Positions 25,609 through 33,269 of a stretch of 64,000 bases of DNA are shown here, in pieces; the first letter of the stretch is position 1; every line of letters starts with the position of its first letter. Location of the stretch: the NCBI RefSeq assembly GCF_013337685.1, contig NZ_SUQN01000001.1, positions 372,001-436,000 of the forward strand, given 5' to 3'. A program made the position numbers and the translations under genes. The notes below the pieces were generated by a model. The model was given only the letters and a program-made list of their open reading frames with translations. It had not been told where the DNA came from and ran no database searches. This stretch comes from Citrobacter gillenii (GTDB taxonomy: Bacteria > Pseudomonadota > Gammaproteobacteria > Enterobacterales > Enterobacteriaceae).

Positions 25609-25686
25609 TTAGGCATATGGCTCAGACGATACGATGGATTGTATGCCTAAAGATATGCCTAAAAATGTTGGATTTCACTGTATCAG
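25609..25686. repeat. Integrase arm-type repeats, right end
   Basis: TTAGGCATA (25609-25617) is the inverse of TATGCCTAA found at 25642-25650 and 25654-25662; CACTGTATCAG recurs at 25676-25686. All match words at 8689-8724 in the left end. They lie between int and the core repeat and are probably arm sites; the inverted copy sits at the int start codon and could give autoregulation. Confidence 0.65.
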
Positions 25687-25793
25687 CGTGGACTTTCCTA
25701 GACAACCGAAAAACAGCGGGTCTACACAACCCACTGTTAATTCTGTTTTTTATAGTCTTGTCTGGACTTCAGTAGACAAAACGTTGGGGATTA

Positions 25794-25844
25794 TTTGGTC
25801 GGCACGAGAGGATTTGAACCTCCGACCCCCGACACCCCATGACG
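25794..25844 (-). pseudogene. proL: tRNA-Pro(GGG) fragment: right island attachment site and left prophage attachment site
   Basis: On the minus strand, bases 25844 to 25796 give tRNA-Pro(GGG) from position 28 (anticodon stem) through the GGG anticodon, T-arm and CCA end. The match stops at the 5' edge of the anticodon stem, where phage DNA begins. 25794-25814 is the right copy of the island core. The 5' half of the tRNA must lie at the far end of the prophage, where the phage probably supplies a new 3' half to restore the gene. Confidence 0.88.
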
Positions 25845-25888
25845 CCGCTTTTAAAAGGCTGAGAGCCTTGCTATTGCTGGTGGTGGGT

Positions 25889-25920
25889 ACTGTTTGACTG
25901 TATAAACAAACAGTGCTTTT
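25889..25920. terminator. Hairpin at the prophage end with an embedded LexA-like dyad
   Basis: ACTGTTTG (25889-25896) and CAAACAGT (25907-25914) form a stem followed by GCTTTTTT, a good plus-strand terminator. CTGT-N8-ACAG at 25898-25913 also matches the core LexA box. A terminator is the simpler reading, since no gene starts next to it in the integrated state. Confidence 0.5.
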
Positions 25921-25985
25921 TTAGCAAAATCTGCTCTATATACATCAATGACTTAAGTAGTGGTTTCTCCCCATGAGATATGTAT

Positions 25986-27164
25986 CTAACCGGCCTTGAT
26001 TTCACCATGGGGAACGACGACCCAATCGATATGGTTTTGCGTGTAGATCTTGGTCGACTTAGCATCGCTGTGCGCCATTCGTCCTTGTGGATCGATGCCT
26101 TGCTGATCGAAAAGGTGTGCGGCCAGCGCTCGAATTTCGTGAAAGGTTGGTCTTTCGTCCATCGCCATTTGGTCGCATAAACCCAGTTTGTCGCGCACCG
26201 AGGAAAAGGACCGGCTCAGGTAATCCGGTGCGATCTGCGTGGGGTGCGAAACCTCTTTACTACGTTTAACCTGCCGTTCCGGAATCCTGTGAACGATGAA
26301 CGGGCTGGCCACATTATCGCGGCTATCGTCAATAATCCGTTTCAACTCCTCGCCTATAGGGATCGCCACATGCGACGCTTCTTTCTTCTGCACCTTTTGC
26401 CGGTGAATGTACAACGTGCCATAAATCCCGCTTTCCGGCTGTGCTAACCAAACGCACCCGCAGATGCCATCTTTTGGTTCTCTGATGGCGTAACGGATCC
26501 GTGAAACTTCTAGGCGTGCGTGTGTTGTTTGTAATGCCAAATCCATCGCGGTCCGTAACCATGGTTCGGCTGCGCGCCTGATAGCTTTAAAGTTATCAAG
26601 TGAGAGGCGCTGGCGTTTCTTCTCTTCTGTCCTACGCATTTTTTTACGGGTTGCTGGGTTATCGAACATTAGCGATTCATCGACCGCATACGAGAATAGT
26701 TTTTTAAGAAAGCTGACTTTCCTGTTTTGTACGTTTGCTGATGCTTCGGCATGGTAGTGGTTTATATAGGCGTTCACATGCTCCAGCTCAATATCGCAAG
26801 CTGGTATGCTGATGAAGAATTCTTTCACCCTCAGAGCATCGTTGTTCCAATCGTCGAGTGTATTCTGTGAAGGGCGCTCATTCTCAATCGCCCGCTCCAT
26901 AATATGATCTACGTGTTCAGCAAATGGTTTTGCCTCCCCCGTTACACCGCCAGATTCACGGACAAGTATTTCTACTGATGGTACATTTGCAGGCCTCATT
27001 CTGAGGTTGTATTCACGGGCTATAGCGATCGCTACAGCCCTGTCTTTACCGATATTCTTTTTTTTCCCAGTTATAAGCGTAAATTTATAAACGCCGCGAT
27101 CTTTATCGAATATTAGATATTCGGGTAGATGGCGGTATTCTCTTTTTCTTGGCCTGGCTGCCAT
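25986..27164 (-). CDS. int: Phage tyrosine integrase (lambda type)
   Basis: A 392-residue integrase. N-terminal arm-binding domain (REYRHLPEYLIFDKDRGVYK), core-binding domain about 80-180, catalytic domain after it: Arg in TTHARLEVSRIR, His/Arg in FHEIRALAAHL, His in MAHSDAKST and Tyr in KIYTQNH. It is next to the attachment site, 140 bases from the tRNA fragment, and directly follows xis on the same strand. It differs from the island integrase in family and in its crossover point in the same tRNA. Confidence 0.96.
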   Translation of the reverse strand: MAARPRKREYRHLPEYLIFDKDRGVYKFTLITGKKKNIGKDRAVAIAIAREYNLRMRPANVPSVEILVRESGGVTGEAKPFAEHVDHIMERAIENERPSQNTLDDWNNDALRVKEFFISIPACDIELEHVNAYINHYHAEASANVQNRKVSFLKKLFSYAVDESLMFDNPATRKKMRRTEEKKRQRLSLDNFKAIRRAAEPWLRTAMDLALQTTHARLEVSRIRYAIREPKDGICGCVWLAQPESGIYGTLYIHRQKVQKKEASHVAIPIGEELKRIIDDSRDNVASPFIVHRIPERQVKRSKEVSHPTQIAPDYLSRSFSSVRDKLGLCDQMAMDERPTFHEIRALAAHLFDQQGIDPQGRMAHSDAKSTKIYTQNHIDWVVVPHGEIKAG

Positions 27165-27166
27165 GG

Positions 27167-27376
27167 TTAACCCTCACTGATAAGCTGGCGAACCGTATGA
27201 TTAACCATTGAGTCGACCCCCCATTTTTCAGACTCGCAGACCCAAACAGATCCGTCTACGATTTTGCCTGTGAGAAGTCCGTTTTCAACCCAACGTTTAA
27301 TGGTCCGATTATCCGGGATCGAGTCTTTGGTAAATTCGCGTTTACCCCACTGACTCGCCTTCATAAGTTTTGCCAT
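27167..27376 (-). CDS. xis: Excisionase (Xis)
   Basis: A 69-residue protein with a winged-helix excisionase pattern: KREFTKDSIPDNRTIKRWVENGLLTGKIVDGSVWV. It binds attachment-site DNA and directs the integrase to excision. I chose ATG at 27376 with GGAGAA upstream; the frame is open for 55 more codons but that part overlaps the next gene and has no resemblance to Xis. It ends two bases before the int start. Confidence 0.88.
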   Translation of the reverse strand: MAKLMKASQWGKREFTKDSIPDNRTIKRWVENGLLTGKIVDGSVWVCESEKWGVDSMVNHTVRQLISEG

Positions 27377-27419
27377 GACAGATTCTCCATACAGCCCGGC
27401 TGCACCCGGGCTTACAAAA

Positions 27420-27722
27420 TTATAAATTATTACTGGCTGGCTTAGGTGGGACAGCATAGAGCGGACCTGGCGCAACATCGAAACGACGCCAGCGAATATC
27501 ACAGGTTCTTTCTTCGCCTTCTTTGTACCAGGCAACAACATCTGCTACCGGCTCGGCGTTCCTACCTGCCAACACCTCATCAAGCACCTTTAACATATCA
27601 GTGAGAATGTATGCTCTGTTCCCGCCGTTTGAGTACTGGGTATCGTGCTGCAGGTGTTCGCGTATCTGGTGCAGGCGATCGAGTGATACAGGACCGTTCG
27701 CCGGGTGGTTGTTAGTTTTCAT
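27420..27722 (-). CDS. Hypothetical phage early protein
   Basis: A 100-residue protein. It has a helical first half (SLDRLHQIREHLQHD) and a tryptophan-containing second half ending AVPPKPASNNL, like proteins of the Eaa/Ead group in lambdoid early regions. It lies between the methyltransferase-like gene and xis in a leftward early operon. The function is unknown. Confidence 0.7.
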   Translation of the reverse strand: MKTNNHPANGPVSLDRLHQIREHLQHDTQYSNGGNRAYILTDMLKVLDEVLAGRNAEPVADVVAWYKEGEERTCDIRWRRFDVAPGPLYAVPPKPASNNL

Positions 27723-27725
27723 GGG

Positions 27726-28199
27726 TTAGTCCTTTACAAAGATAATCCAGTGGGTTTTGTCGTTCTTCCCGGTACGTTGTCCAATTGCAGGTTTCACATC
27801 TGTAAGCCCCAGAATCTGGCTAACCGGGATCTGCGTCTCGTTCCATTTGAATATGAGAACGCCGTGTGACCGCAGTACGCGAAAAGCCTCTTTGAAACCG
27901 GCGCGTAAGTCAGAGCGCCACGTTTTTTTGTTCAGTCGCCCGTATTTTTTACCCATCCAGGCAGACTGGCCAACGCGCTCGAGGTGCGGTGGGTCAAACA
28001 CCACAACTGGAAAAGAAGAATCAGCGAACGGCAGTGAACGAAAGTCTGAAATCAGGTCGGGACTGATAACCAGGCGCCGACCGTCGCACAGCTCGTGCTC
28101 TTCGGCGCGAATATCAGTGAATACGGCGCGGGTGTCCTGCTTGTTGAACCAGAACATGCGGGAGCCGCAGCACATATCGAGAATGGAGTGCTCAGCCAT
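27726..28199 (-). CDS. Class I SAM-dependent methyltransferase-like phage protein
   Basis: A 157-residue Rossmann-type protein. SILDMCCGSRMFWF replaces the usual AdoMet-binding glycine motif, DIR follows as the acidic residue after strand 2, and FDPPHLE is the DPP(Y/H) motif IV of amino-group methyltransferases. It is short, without a target recognition domain, and may act on a small molecule, RNA or DNA; the substrate cannot be told. Start ATG at 28199 overlaps the end of the preceding gene by eight bases; a longer frame exists but has no support. Confidence 0.75.
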   Translation of the reverse strand: MAEHSILDMCCGSRMFWFNKQDTRAVFTDIRAEEHELCDGRRLVISPDLISDFRSLPFADSSFPVVVFDPPHLERVGQSAWMGKKYGRLNKKTWRSDLRAGFKEAFRVLRSHGVLIFKWNETQIPVSQILGLTDVKPAIGQRTGKNDKTHWIIFVKD

Positions 28200-28536
28200 T
28201 CCAGGCCTCCAGCTCGTTCTGGATTTCCTCGTCGATCTCGTCATTGGTGGCGTCTTCGTTCAGATAGTCGCGCGCCTCTTTGAGATACTGTTCTCGGCGC
28301 TCGTGGTACCAGGCAGAGAACTCCGGTGACCAGCCGCGACCATTACCTTGAAAATCAACCAGAGCGTTGTCCTCAGCCATACGCTCAATCATGCAGTCGG
28401 CAGTTATCAGGGCGCATTCCCGGATGTAACTGCGAAGGTGGTGCTTACGCCAGTACGGACTGTATTTTGAATCGCAGCGGCTTTTAAATTCGACAGTCCA
28501 GCGACGGATGCAACGTGCGTTCAGTGATTTACTCAT
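28192..28536 (-). CDS. Hypothetical phage early protein
   Basis: A 114-residue charged protein with an acidic C-terminus (DATNDEIDEEIQNELEAWNG) and a basic N-terminus. It overlaps both neighbours by a few bases (28199 and 28533), so it is part of the leftward early operon. I do not recognise its family. Confidence 0.72.
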   Translation of the reverse strand: MSKSLNARCIRRWTVEFKSRCDSKYSPYWRKHHLRSYIRECALITADCMIERMAEDNALVDFQGNGRGWSPEFSAWYHERREQYLKEARDYLNEDATNDEIDEEIQNELEAWNG

Positions 28537-28787
28537 TGTGTTGCTCCCTGTCTGGCTCTATTCAATAACTGGTTAAACATCATGGTTAGGCTGTTACTGC
28601 ACCCAAACGGCATATCGTTAACACGGTATGTTGGAATGCCCTTGCGAACACCAGACTTCACGATCCGGCCGGTGCCATAGAGTTGCGATAATGCGCCAGC
28701 GACCGCGGGTGTCTTTTTGTTCATACCTTTGGCGATTTCACCGCTGGTGGTATTCGGATGAGCCTGGAGATATTCAAATACGGTCAT
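28533..28787 (-). CDS. Small winged-helix phage protein
   Basis: An 84-residue protein with a winged helix-turn-helix: MTVFEYLQAHPNTTSGEIAK, then GALSQLYGTGRIVKSG. It probably binds DNA and may regulate early genes. Overlaps of four bases on both sides (ATGA) show tight operon coupling. Confidence 0.72.
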   Translation of the reverse strand: MTVFEYLQAHPNTTSGEIAKGMNKKTPAVAGALSQLYGTGRIVKSGVRKGIPTYRVNDMPFGCSNSLTMMFNQLLNRARQGATQ

Positions 28788-28951
28788 GGCGTTTTACCTT
28801 TACGTTCCTGTTCCAGTTGCACCAGAGATTCTTTTAATGCTGCGAACGTAGCGTCCAGTCTGGTGGCGACTTCGCGCATAAGCGGCGCATGTTTTGGTGG
28901 CAATTCAGCAACGGAGGCAAACGCCTCCGCTACGAGTTCTTTTACCTTCAT
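28784..28951 (-). CDS. Short coiled-coil phage protein
   Basis: A 55-residue frame, MKVKELVAEAFASVAELPPK to ERKGKTP, runs between two genes with ATGA overlaps at both ends (stop at 28784-28786 over the next ATG; its own ATG at 28951 over the stop of the HD gene). The tail LKESLVQLEQERK is a predicted coiled coil. The overlaps make it a real gene; function unknown. Confidence 0.7.
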   Translation of the reverse strand: MKVKELVAEAFASVAELPPKHAPLMREVATRLDATFAALKESLVQLEQERKGKTP

Positions 28952-29487
28952 GCGGCGCATTGGCGCTGCTCCATCAACTCGTTAAAGCGATTGATGAACA
29001 TGCCGTATGACTGGCCAGGACGAACTGGGTTGATAATGAATAAATCCGTTGGGACAACTCCCTCGAGGCATGGCCAAATGGAACCTTCGTCAATCTCAAA
29101 ATCTCGGCGTTCGCTGGCAAGCATCACCAGGTCGGCATATTTCACGGTTGGGTGTTGCTCAGTTGGTAGACCGAACTTCTGCCGAATTGCTGCGTCCACG
29201 CGAGCTTCGATCGCCTGGTAATCCGGAAGCAGGCGCTTAAGCGGGGAGGGGATGTCCTGCAGGTAGGCTTCGGCAGCATCATGAAGCAGTGCTTCTAATG
29301 CAAACTCCTGCGGAACGAGGTGGCTGGTTAAAACGCTATGCTGGCCGACGCTGTAAAACTCAGGAAGATGCCCTGCAAAGCGGCAGATATGAGACAACGC
29401 GGTAGCAATATCCTCGATCACGATATCGTCCTGTTGGATATCGAGGTAATTAAAATGTTTGCCGGATAATGTCTGAATGTAGCTCAT
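28948..29487 (-). CDS. HD-domain phosphohydrolase (YfdR/YfbR-like)
   Basis: A 179-residue protein with an HD domain: His in RFAGHLPEFYSVGQHSVL, the HD pair in ALLHDAAEAYLQDIPSPLKR, and a later Asp in KYADLVML. Relatives are 5'-nucleotidases or (d)NTP hydrolases, and E. coli YfdR is the prophage version. It may change nucleotide pools during infection. Start ATG at 29487 has GGAGAAAACC before it. Confidence 0.88.
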   Translation of the reverse strand: MSYIQTLSGKHFNYLDIQQDDIVIEDIATALSHICRFAGHLPEFYSVGQHSVLTSHLVPQEFALEALLHDAAEAYLQDIPSPLKRLLPDYQAIEARVDAAIRQKFGLPTEQHPTVKYADLVMLASERRDFEIDEGSIWPCLEGVVPTDLFIINPVRPGQSYGMFINRFNELMEQRQCAA

Positions 29488-29595
29488 GGTTTTCTCCATA
29501 TTGGCGCGCTGCACCGCGCCATTAAATTAATGAATTGCTGAATTTAGCGTGCAGCAACCCAACCCATGCTTATGGGGGTAATTGTTGCCTGGTGT

Positions 29596-30513
29596 TTATC
29601 GCTTGGCTTCGCCGCCGAGAGAGGTTGTTAATCCGTTAATGAGAGAGATAAGCTCGCCGGTCATCAGAACAAAGTCAGCGTCGAACCGCTGAGCCGCATC
29701 CTCACGGTCGATATCGTCGTTTTGTTCTGTCAGCTCATCAGAGAACTTAAGGCGCTTGATGCTGCCGTCATCGCAAAGAACGAACTGAATGCGCTGTTGC
29801 CAGTCGATAGACAGCTTTGTAACTACTTTGCCAGCTTCCAGATGCACATGAATTTCGTCGCTGACCAGAGCCTGTTTTTTAAAGCGTCCGATACCGCCAT
29901 TTTCAAGAATGGCTTTCAGTTCGGCTTCATCACCCAGGCCAAAGCCAGCAGGCGCACTACCAGAACGAACCCAGTCGGTCATAGTTAGTTCGATCGGCGC
30001 TTCCATAGTCAGCGGTACCACCGGGAGAGAACCGAGAGTTTTACGAAGCAGGGCCAGTGAGTCTTCGGCTCGTTTGGCGCTGGCAGCATCAACCATGATC
30101 AGACCGTCGGTGATGTTGATCCACAAACTAACAGTCGAGTTTTTGGAGAACGCCCGAGGAAGCAGGGAGTGCAACACTTCATCACGCAGCGAATCTTTCT
30201 CAGTTTTTTTGAGGCGACGCCCCTGATCGGATTCCAGACGCGCCACACGCTGGCGTAGTTCTTCAGCAATGACAGGAGATGGCAGTATTTTTTCTTCCCG
30301 GCGAATAACCAACAACACTTGATTATTGACAGTGTGATGCAAGCAATCTGACCGCTGACCCAGTGGTGATACCCAACCGGTTTTTGCCATATCCTGGCTA
30401 CCGCATGGAGTGAAGCGAAATAGTTCAAGCTGCTGTTCCAGCTCTTCCTGGTTGATGGTGAAATCGCGACTAAGGCGGTACACCAACATATTTTTGAAAA
30501 ACGGATTATTCAT
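29596..30513 (-). CDS. rdgC: Recombination-associated protein RdgC
   Basis: A 305-residue protein matching RdgC through its length: [14 protein letters not shown] at the N-terminus, GWVSPLGQ, and [18 protein letters not shown] at the C-terminus. RdgC is a ring-shaped DNA-binding protein that limits RecA loading. Chromosomal rdgC exists in Enterobacteriaceae, so this is a phage copy, likely modulating recombination of phage DNA. It is the first gene of the leftward early operon. Confidence 0.95.
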   Translation of the reverse strand: MNNPFFKNMLVYRLSRDFTINQEELEQQLELFRFTPCGSQDMAKTGWVSPLGQRSDCLHHTVNNQVLLVIRREEKILPSPVIAEELRQRVARLESDQGRRLKKTEKDSLRDEVLHSLLPRAFSKNSTVSLWINITDGLIMVDAASAKRAEDSLALLRKTLGSLPVVPLTMEAPIELTMTDWVRSGSAPAGFGLGDEAELKAILENGGIGRFKKQALVSDEIHVHLEAGKVVTKLSIDWQQRIQFVLCDDGSIKRLKFSDELTEQNDDIDREDAAQRFDADFVLMTGELISLINGLTTSLGGEAKR

Positions 30514-30564
30514 TCTCGGTTCCTCAGCGCATCTGCACAGACGCTAAAAAGTTAGTTTCTCCAT

Positions 30565-30678
30565 ACACAACAGAGAAGGGCACCTGCATTGGTCGGCGGC
30601 TTGCAGAGACCGCTTTCTTTTTGCCCGGGTGGATTGGGTTATGAGCCCGTCGCCCGGTGATGCCCTTTTCTGTTGTGT
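30565..30678 (+). ncRNA. Structured leader/antisense RNA candidate upstream of an Icd-like frame
   Basis: ACACAACAGAGAAGGGCA (30565-30582) pairs with TGCCCTTTTCTGTTGTGT (30661-30678) over 18 bases with one G-U pair. The 78 bases between form further GC-rich hairpins (CTGCA/TGCAG, GCGG/CCGC, CGGG/CCCG). The right arm covers the first codons of the frame starting at 30660. Layout and neighbourhood recall the C4 antisense RNA ahead of icd in the P1/P7/P4 immunity region; I cannot confirm the family from memory. Confidence 0.45.
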
Positions 30679-31070
30679 GTCGGGCTTCCACCGACTCCCA
30701 TCTGTTTTTAAAGGCGCTCAGATATCGTCTGGCCTGTGCTGGTCTTTCCCTGCCGTCAGCGTTCTACTTCACGCCGTCACTGCCGTCGAGGGAGCTGGCA
30801 TCTCTCCGTTTTCACAGTTGGACGTCTGCCGCTGATGTCGGTGCTGGTACCGCCACTGTCCAGGACATTTATAAGGACCGTCTCCAAGTGGTAACTCTTC
30901 CAGTCCCGGTAAGCACTCTGCGAAATACTTACCGTGACCGGCTGTTATTCCCTGAAAAAGGCTGGCGGTTACCGGACAAGTGGGAAAACACCGGGCCGCC
31001 AGAACAGGGAAGTACTTGTTATTGCTTTGGCCTGCTTTTAACCACATCAGGCGCGGTGGTATCCTTCTAA
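30660..31070 (+). CDS. Icd/Ash-like phage frame
   Basis: A 136-residue frame, MPFSVVCRASTD onwards. LPSAFYFTPSLPS resembles the segment AFYFTPPLPF of host cell division inhibitor Icd-like proteins of prophages. The start has no good ribosome binding site and lies inside a strong inverted repeat, so translation would be controlled by that structure. It may instead be a frame conserved only as the target of an antisense RNA. Divergent from rdgC. Confidence 0.38.
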   Translation: MPFSVVCRASTDSHLFLKALRYRLACAGLSLPSAFYFTPSLPSRELASLRFHSWTSAADVGAGTATVQDIYKDRLQVVTLPVPVSTLRNTYRDRLLFPEKGWRLPDKWENTGPPEQGSTCYCFGLLLTTSGAVVSF

Positions 31071-31099
31071 GTCGCTACAACCACGAAGGAATTTTTTTT

Positions 31100-31339
31100 A
31101 TGAGCAATGTTACTTATCTCAACCATGCCAGGCTTGATGCCATTGAGTTGGCTATATCAAGGCTGGCTATTGCTATTACAGAGGCTGAAGGACCACATAC
31201 TAAAGAGCTTGAAAGTTCTATCGCCCATTTCCGCGCGCTATTTGAAAAGCCTGATATCACTGAAAAAGAGCGCGAAACCTACCTCAGGACGATAAGGTTG
31301 TTGGATCCATTAAATAGCGATCCTACCGAGCCGTTCTGA
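31100..31339 (+). CDS. Hypothetical small phage protein
   Basis: A 79-residue acidic helical protein (MSNVTYLNHARLDAIELAIS). AAGGA lies ten bases before the ATG. A longer in-frame start exists but its upstream part overlaps the Icd-like frame. It is transcribed towards the repressor region and its 3' end overlaps the opposite-strand gene at 31310. Confidence 0.6.
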   Translation: MSNVTYLNHARLDAIELAISRLAIAITEAEGPHTKELESSIAHFRALFEKPDITEKERETYLRTIRLLDPLNSDPTEPF

Positions 31340-31558
31340 ATCGAGGTGTGCCGCTCTTTCCCTTCGCTCTAAAATCGCCTCAACAATTTCGACCCCATTG
31401 AGGCGCTTCTTTCCATTTATGTCCTGCTGGTCCTCTTTTAATGCTTTTTGCGCAAGCTGAATGCGCGATTCAGTTCCGGAATTCGGCTCGAGCTGTTGAA
31501 CTCGCTTAGCATCTTCCAGCAGTAGAGCAATGATGTGCTTCAGTTCGTTTGCGTCCAC
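31310..31558 (-). CDS. Hypothetical small phage protein
   Basis: An 82-residue charged helical protein starting at GTG (MDANELKHIIALLLEDAKRV), with AGGAG seven bases upstream. It lies in the position of the first leftward gene after the left operator, so it would be repressed in the lysogen. Family not recognised. Confidence 0.62.
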   Translation of the reverse strand: MDANELKHIIALLLEDAKRVQQLEPNSGTESRIQLAQKALKEDQQDINGKKRLNGVEIVEAILERRERAAHLDSERLGRIAI

Positions 31559-31665
31559 CGTGAACTCCTATGCAATTTTTATGTGTTAGCGAATCATCCG
31601 GTTATTCATATGCCACCGGCGGCTACTTCGTGGGCGTCCTGCCTGTTCGCTGTTGATGAATGAAA

Positions 31666-31740
31666 TCTAACTTAACTTAGCTTTTAGATCAAGAAAAAAC
31701 ACCAAACTATTCTTAGCTTGATGTTAAGAGAAAGGTTAGA
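31666..31740. promoter_or_regulatory. Left operator region (OL-like) of the CI repressor
   Basis: Repeated half-sites of type CTTAG/CTTAAC occur as TCTAACTTAACTTAGC (31666-31681) with TTTTAGA after it, and as the dyad CTTAGCTTGATGTTAAG (31712-31728), plus GGTTAGA (31734-31740). The same words occur between cI and cro. They lie between cI and the leftward gene at 31310, so both sides of cI carry operators as in lambda. Confidence 0.6.
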
Positions 31741-31746
31741 GGTGGG

Positions 31747-32373
31747 TTAAAGTTCGTACTGAACGCCTTTGACAACTCCGATAATCAGGCAATTACCGTT
31801 TATTGAAATGTTTGGATAGCGTGGATTCAAGGGAACTAAGAACTTTTGAGGCCCATCGATGACGAGTTTTTTTACAGTAGCCTCGTTTGTCCCATCAAGC
31901 CTGGCTACGACTATCTTTCCATTAAGTGGCTCTGCATCAGGATCTACTATGACCGTTGCCCCTTCAGGGATTGTGGGGAGCCCATTAGGGTTTGTCATCG
32001 AATCACCTTTGACCTCCAATGCAAAGGAGCTATCACCTATCCTGAGTGATGTTTCTACCCACTTATCTACTTCACTGAAAACTTCTGCTGCTTTACATTC
32101 TGTAAACTGTCCAGCCTGAACCCAAGATATCACCGGAATCCTTCGCATCTTGGTTATCAGATTTCCTTCGAATTCAGTGCCATAAAGTATGTAATCAATT
32201 GATGTGTTGAAATACTTTGCAAGTTTCGCAAGTGACTCACCGCCTGGCACATTAATGTCTTTTTCCCAATACCCAACTGCCACATCGCTAACACCACAGA
32301 ACTTACCCAGTTCTTTCTGCGAAGTTTTAGTTATGCGCCTGAGAGCTTTGATGCGCTGACCGACAGTTTCCAT
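31747..32373 (-). CDS. cI: CI-type phage repressor with S24 self-cleaving domain
   Basis: The 208-residue repressor has an N-terminal helix-turn-helix (TSQKELGKFCGVSDVAVGYW, about 17-36) and a C-terminal LexA-type peptidase. The cleavage site is Ala87-Gly88 in WVQAGQF, with catalytic Ser125 (GDSMTN) and probable Lys168. It should therefore be inactivated by RecA on SOS induction. The start ATG at 32373 has no strong ribosome site (GGTG); an upstream in-frame TTG region is not needed. Confidence 0.93.
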   Translation of the reverse strand: METVGQRIKALRRITKTSQKELGKFCGVSDVAVGYWEKDINVPGGESLAKLAKYFNTSIDYILYGTEFEGNLITKMRRIPVISWVQAGQFTECKAAEVFSEVDKWVETSLRIGDSSFALEVKGDSMTNPNGLPTIPEGATVIVDPDAEPLNGKIVVARLDGTNEATVKKLVIDGPQKFLVPLNPRYPNISINGNCLIIGVVKGVQYEL

Positions 32374-32398
32374 TTGAACACCATAAAAAATTAAAAGG

Positions 32399-32466
32399 CT
32401 AAGCAATCTTAGTTTTTATTGACCAAAGTTAGATTGGTTATTAATATCTAATCAAACTTAGCTAAG
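32399..32466. promoter_or_regulatory. Right operator region (OR-like) between cI and cro
   Basis: Dyads CTAAGCAATCTTAG (32399-32412) and CTTAGCTAAG (32457-32466), with AGTTAGATTGG and ATCTAATCAAACTTAG between them, share the half-site words of the left operator. The last dyad overlaps the cro ribosome binding site (AAGGAGG). Divergent promoters for cI and cro must lie here. Confidence 0.65.
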
Positions 32467-32474
32467 GAGGCATT

Positions 32475-32702
32475 ATGACAACCGATGATATTGAAAACTA
32501 CTTCGGCAGTACTGAGAAAGTTGCCGAGTTTTTTGGAATCACAAGCGAGGCCGTTTACCAGTGGCGTAATAGAACTGGTCGCCTAATCCCGAAAGGACGT
32601 GCAGCAGAAGCAGCCTATCGGACTGGGGGAAAATTGGTTTTCCATCCCGACCTTTACGAAAAGCGTAGCGAAGCTTCAGTAAAACTCAAACCACAGGAAT
32701 AA
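32475..32702 (+). CDS. cro: Cro-like (YdaS-type) transcriptional regulator
   Basis: A 75-residue helix-turn-helix protein: YFGSTEKVAEFFGITSEAVYQWRNR, then IPKGRAAEAAYRTGGKLVFHP. It sits opposite cI at the operator, which defines its role as Cro. AAGGAGG lies seven bases before ATG. Confidence 0.9.
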   Translation: MTTDDIENYFGSTEKVAEFFGITSEAVYQWRNRTGRLIPKGRAAEAAYRTGGKLVFHPDLYEKRSEASVKLKPQE

Positions 32703-32712
32703 GGGGGGAACC

Positions 32713-33264
32713 GTGGGTAACGAACCTATTTGGAAAGTCGAACGTCAGCCTTCTTGGCTGGTGGTAGCGATTAAAAAAACGATTACCGATCTGCATGGTG
32801 GATATGCTGAGGCGGCGGAATGGTTGGGTGTGACAGAGAACGCATTGTTTAACCGCCTTCGCGTTGATGGTGACCAGATCTTCCCACTGGGCTGGGCAAT
32901 GGTTTTACAACGTGCTGGTGGTTCAACTCATATCGCTGATGCCGTTGCGCGCCATTCTCAGGGCGTATTTGTACCACTGGCAGATGTTGATGATCTGGAT
33001 AACGCCGATATCAACCAGCGCCTGATGGAGTCCATCGAATGGATAGGTCGTCATTCTAATTTTGTGCGTAAAGCCACGGCTGATGGGGTAATTGACGCAG
33101 ATGAGCGTGCTCAGATTGAGGAAAACAGCTATCAGGTTATCGCGAAGTTCCAGGAGCACGTAACACTTCTTTATCGAGTTTTTTGTGTCGCTGAAAAGAG
33201 TGACGCCCGCGAGTGTGCAGCTCCGGGCGCCTTGGCGAACAACTCTTCGAGTATGGAGAAATAA
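32713..33264 (+). CDS. YmfL-type phage regulatory protein (CII position)
   Basis: A 183-residue protein starting at GTG with GGGGGGAACC upstream. WKVERQPSWLVVAIKKTITD and EAAEWLGVTENALFNRLR match YmfL of e14, a CII-like helix-turn-helix protein. It occupies the place of cII after cro. It may act in lysogeny choice or cell-division arrest; not determined. Confidence 0.82.
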   Translation: MGNEPIWKVERQPSWLVVAIKKTITDLHGGYAEAAEWLGVTENALFNRLRVDGDQIFPLGWAMVLQRAGGSTHIADAVARHSQGVFVPLADVDDLDNADINQRLMESIEWIGRHSNFVRKATADGVIDADERAQIEENSYQVIAKFQEHVTLLYRVFCVAEKSDARECAAPGALANNSSSMEK

Positions 33265-33269
33265 TCCGC

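Larger units (their letters stand above)
8622..25814. mobile_element. Mobilizable genomic island integrated at proL
   Basis: The element is 17.2 kb, flanked by 21-base direct repeats of the tRNA-Pro 3' end. It carries a P4-type integrase beside the right repeat, AlpA, a four-gene recombinase operon, MobC and relaxase, and a defence-type cargo of one PIN protein and a three-gene ATPase/nuclease cassette. Most genes except int are clearly AT-rich compared with the flanking ccm genes, which indicates transfer. There are relaxase and possible oriT but no type IV secretion genes, so it would need a helper for conjugation. Confidence 0.92.

Noticed and set aside
25796-25844. Complete tRNA-Pro gene
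   Set aside because: Only positions 28-76 are present; the D-arm and 5' acceptor strand are replaced by phage DNA.
30769-31047. Minus-strand frame of 92 codons in the rdgC upstream region
   Set aside because: It is opposite the Icd-like frame and has no start signal or family pattern.
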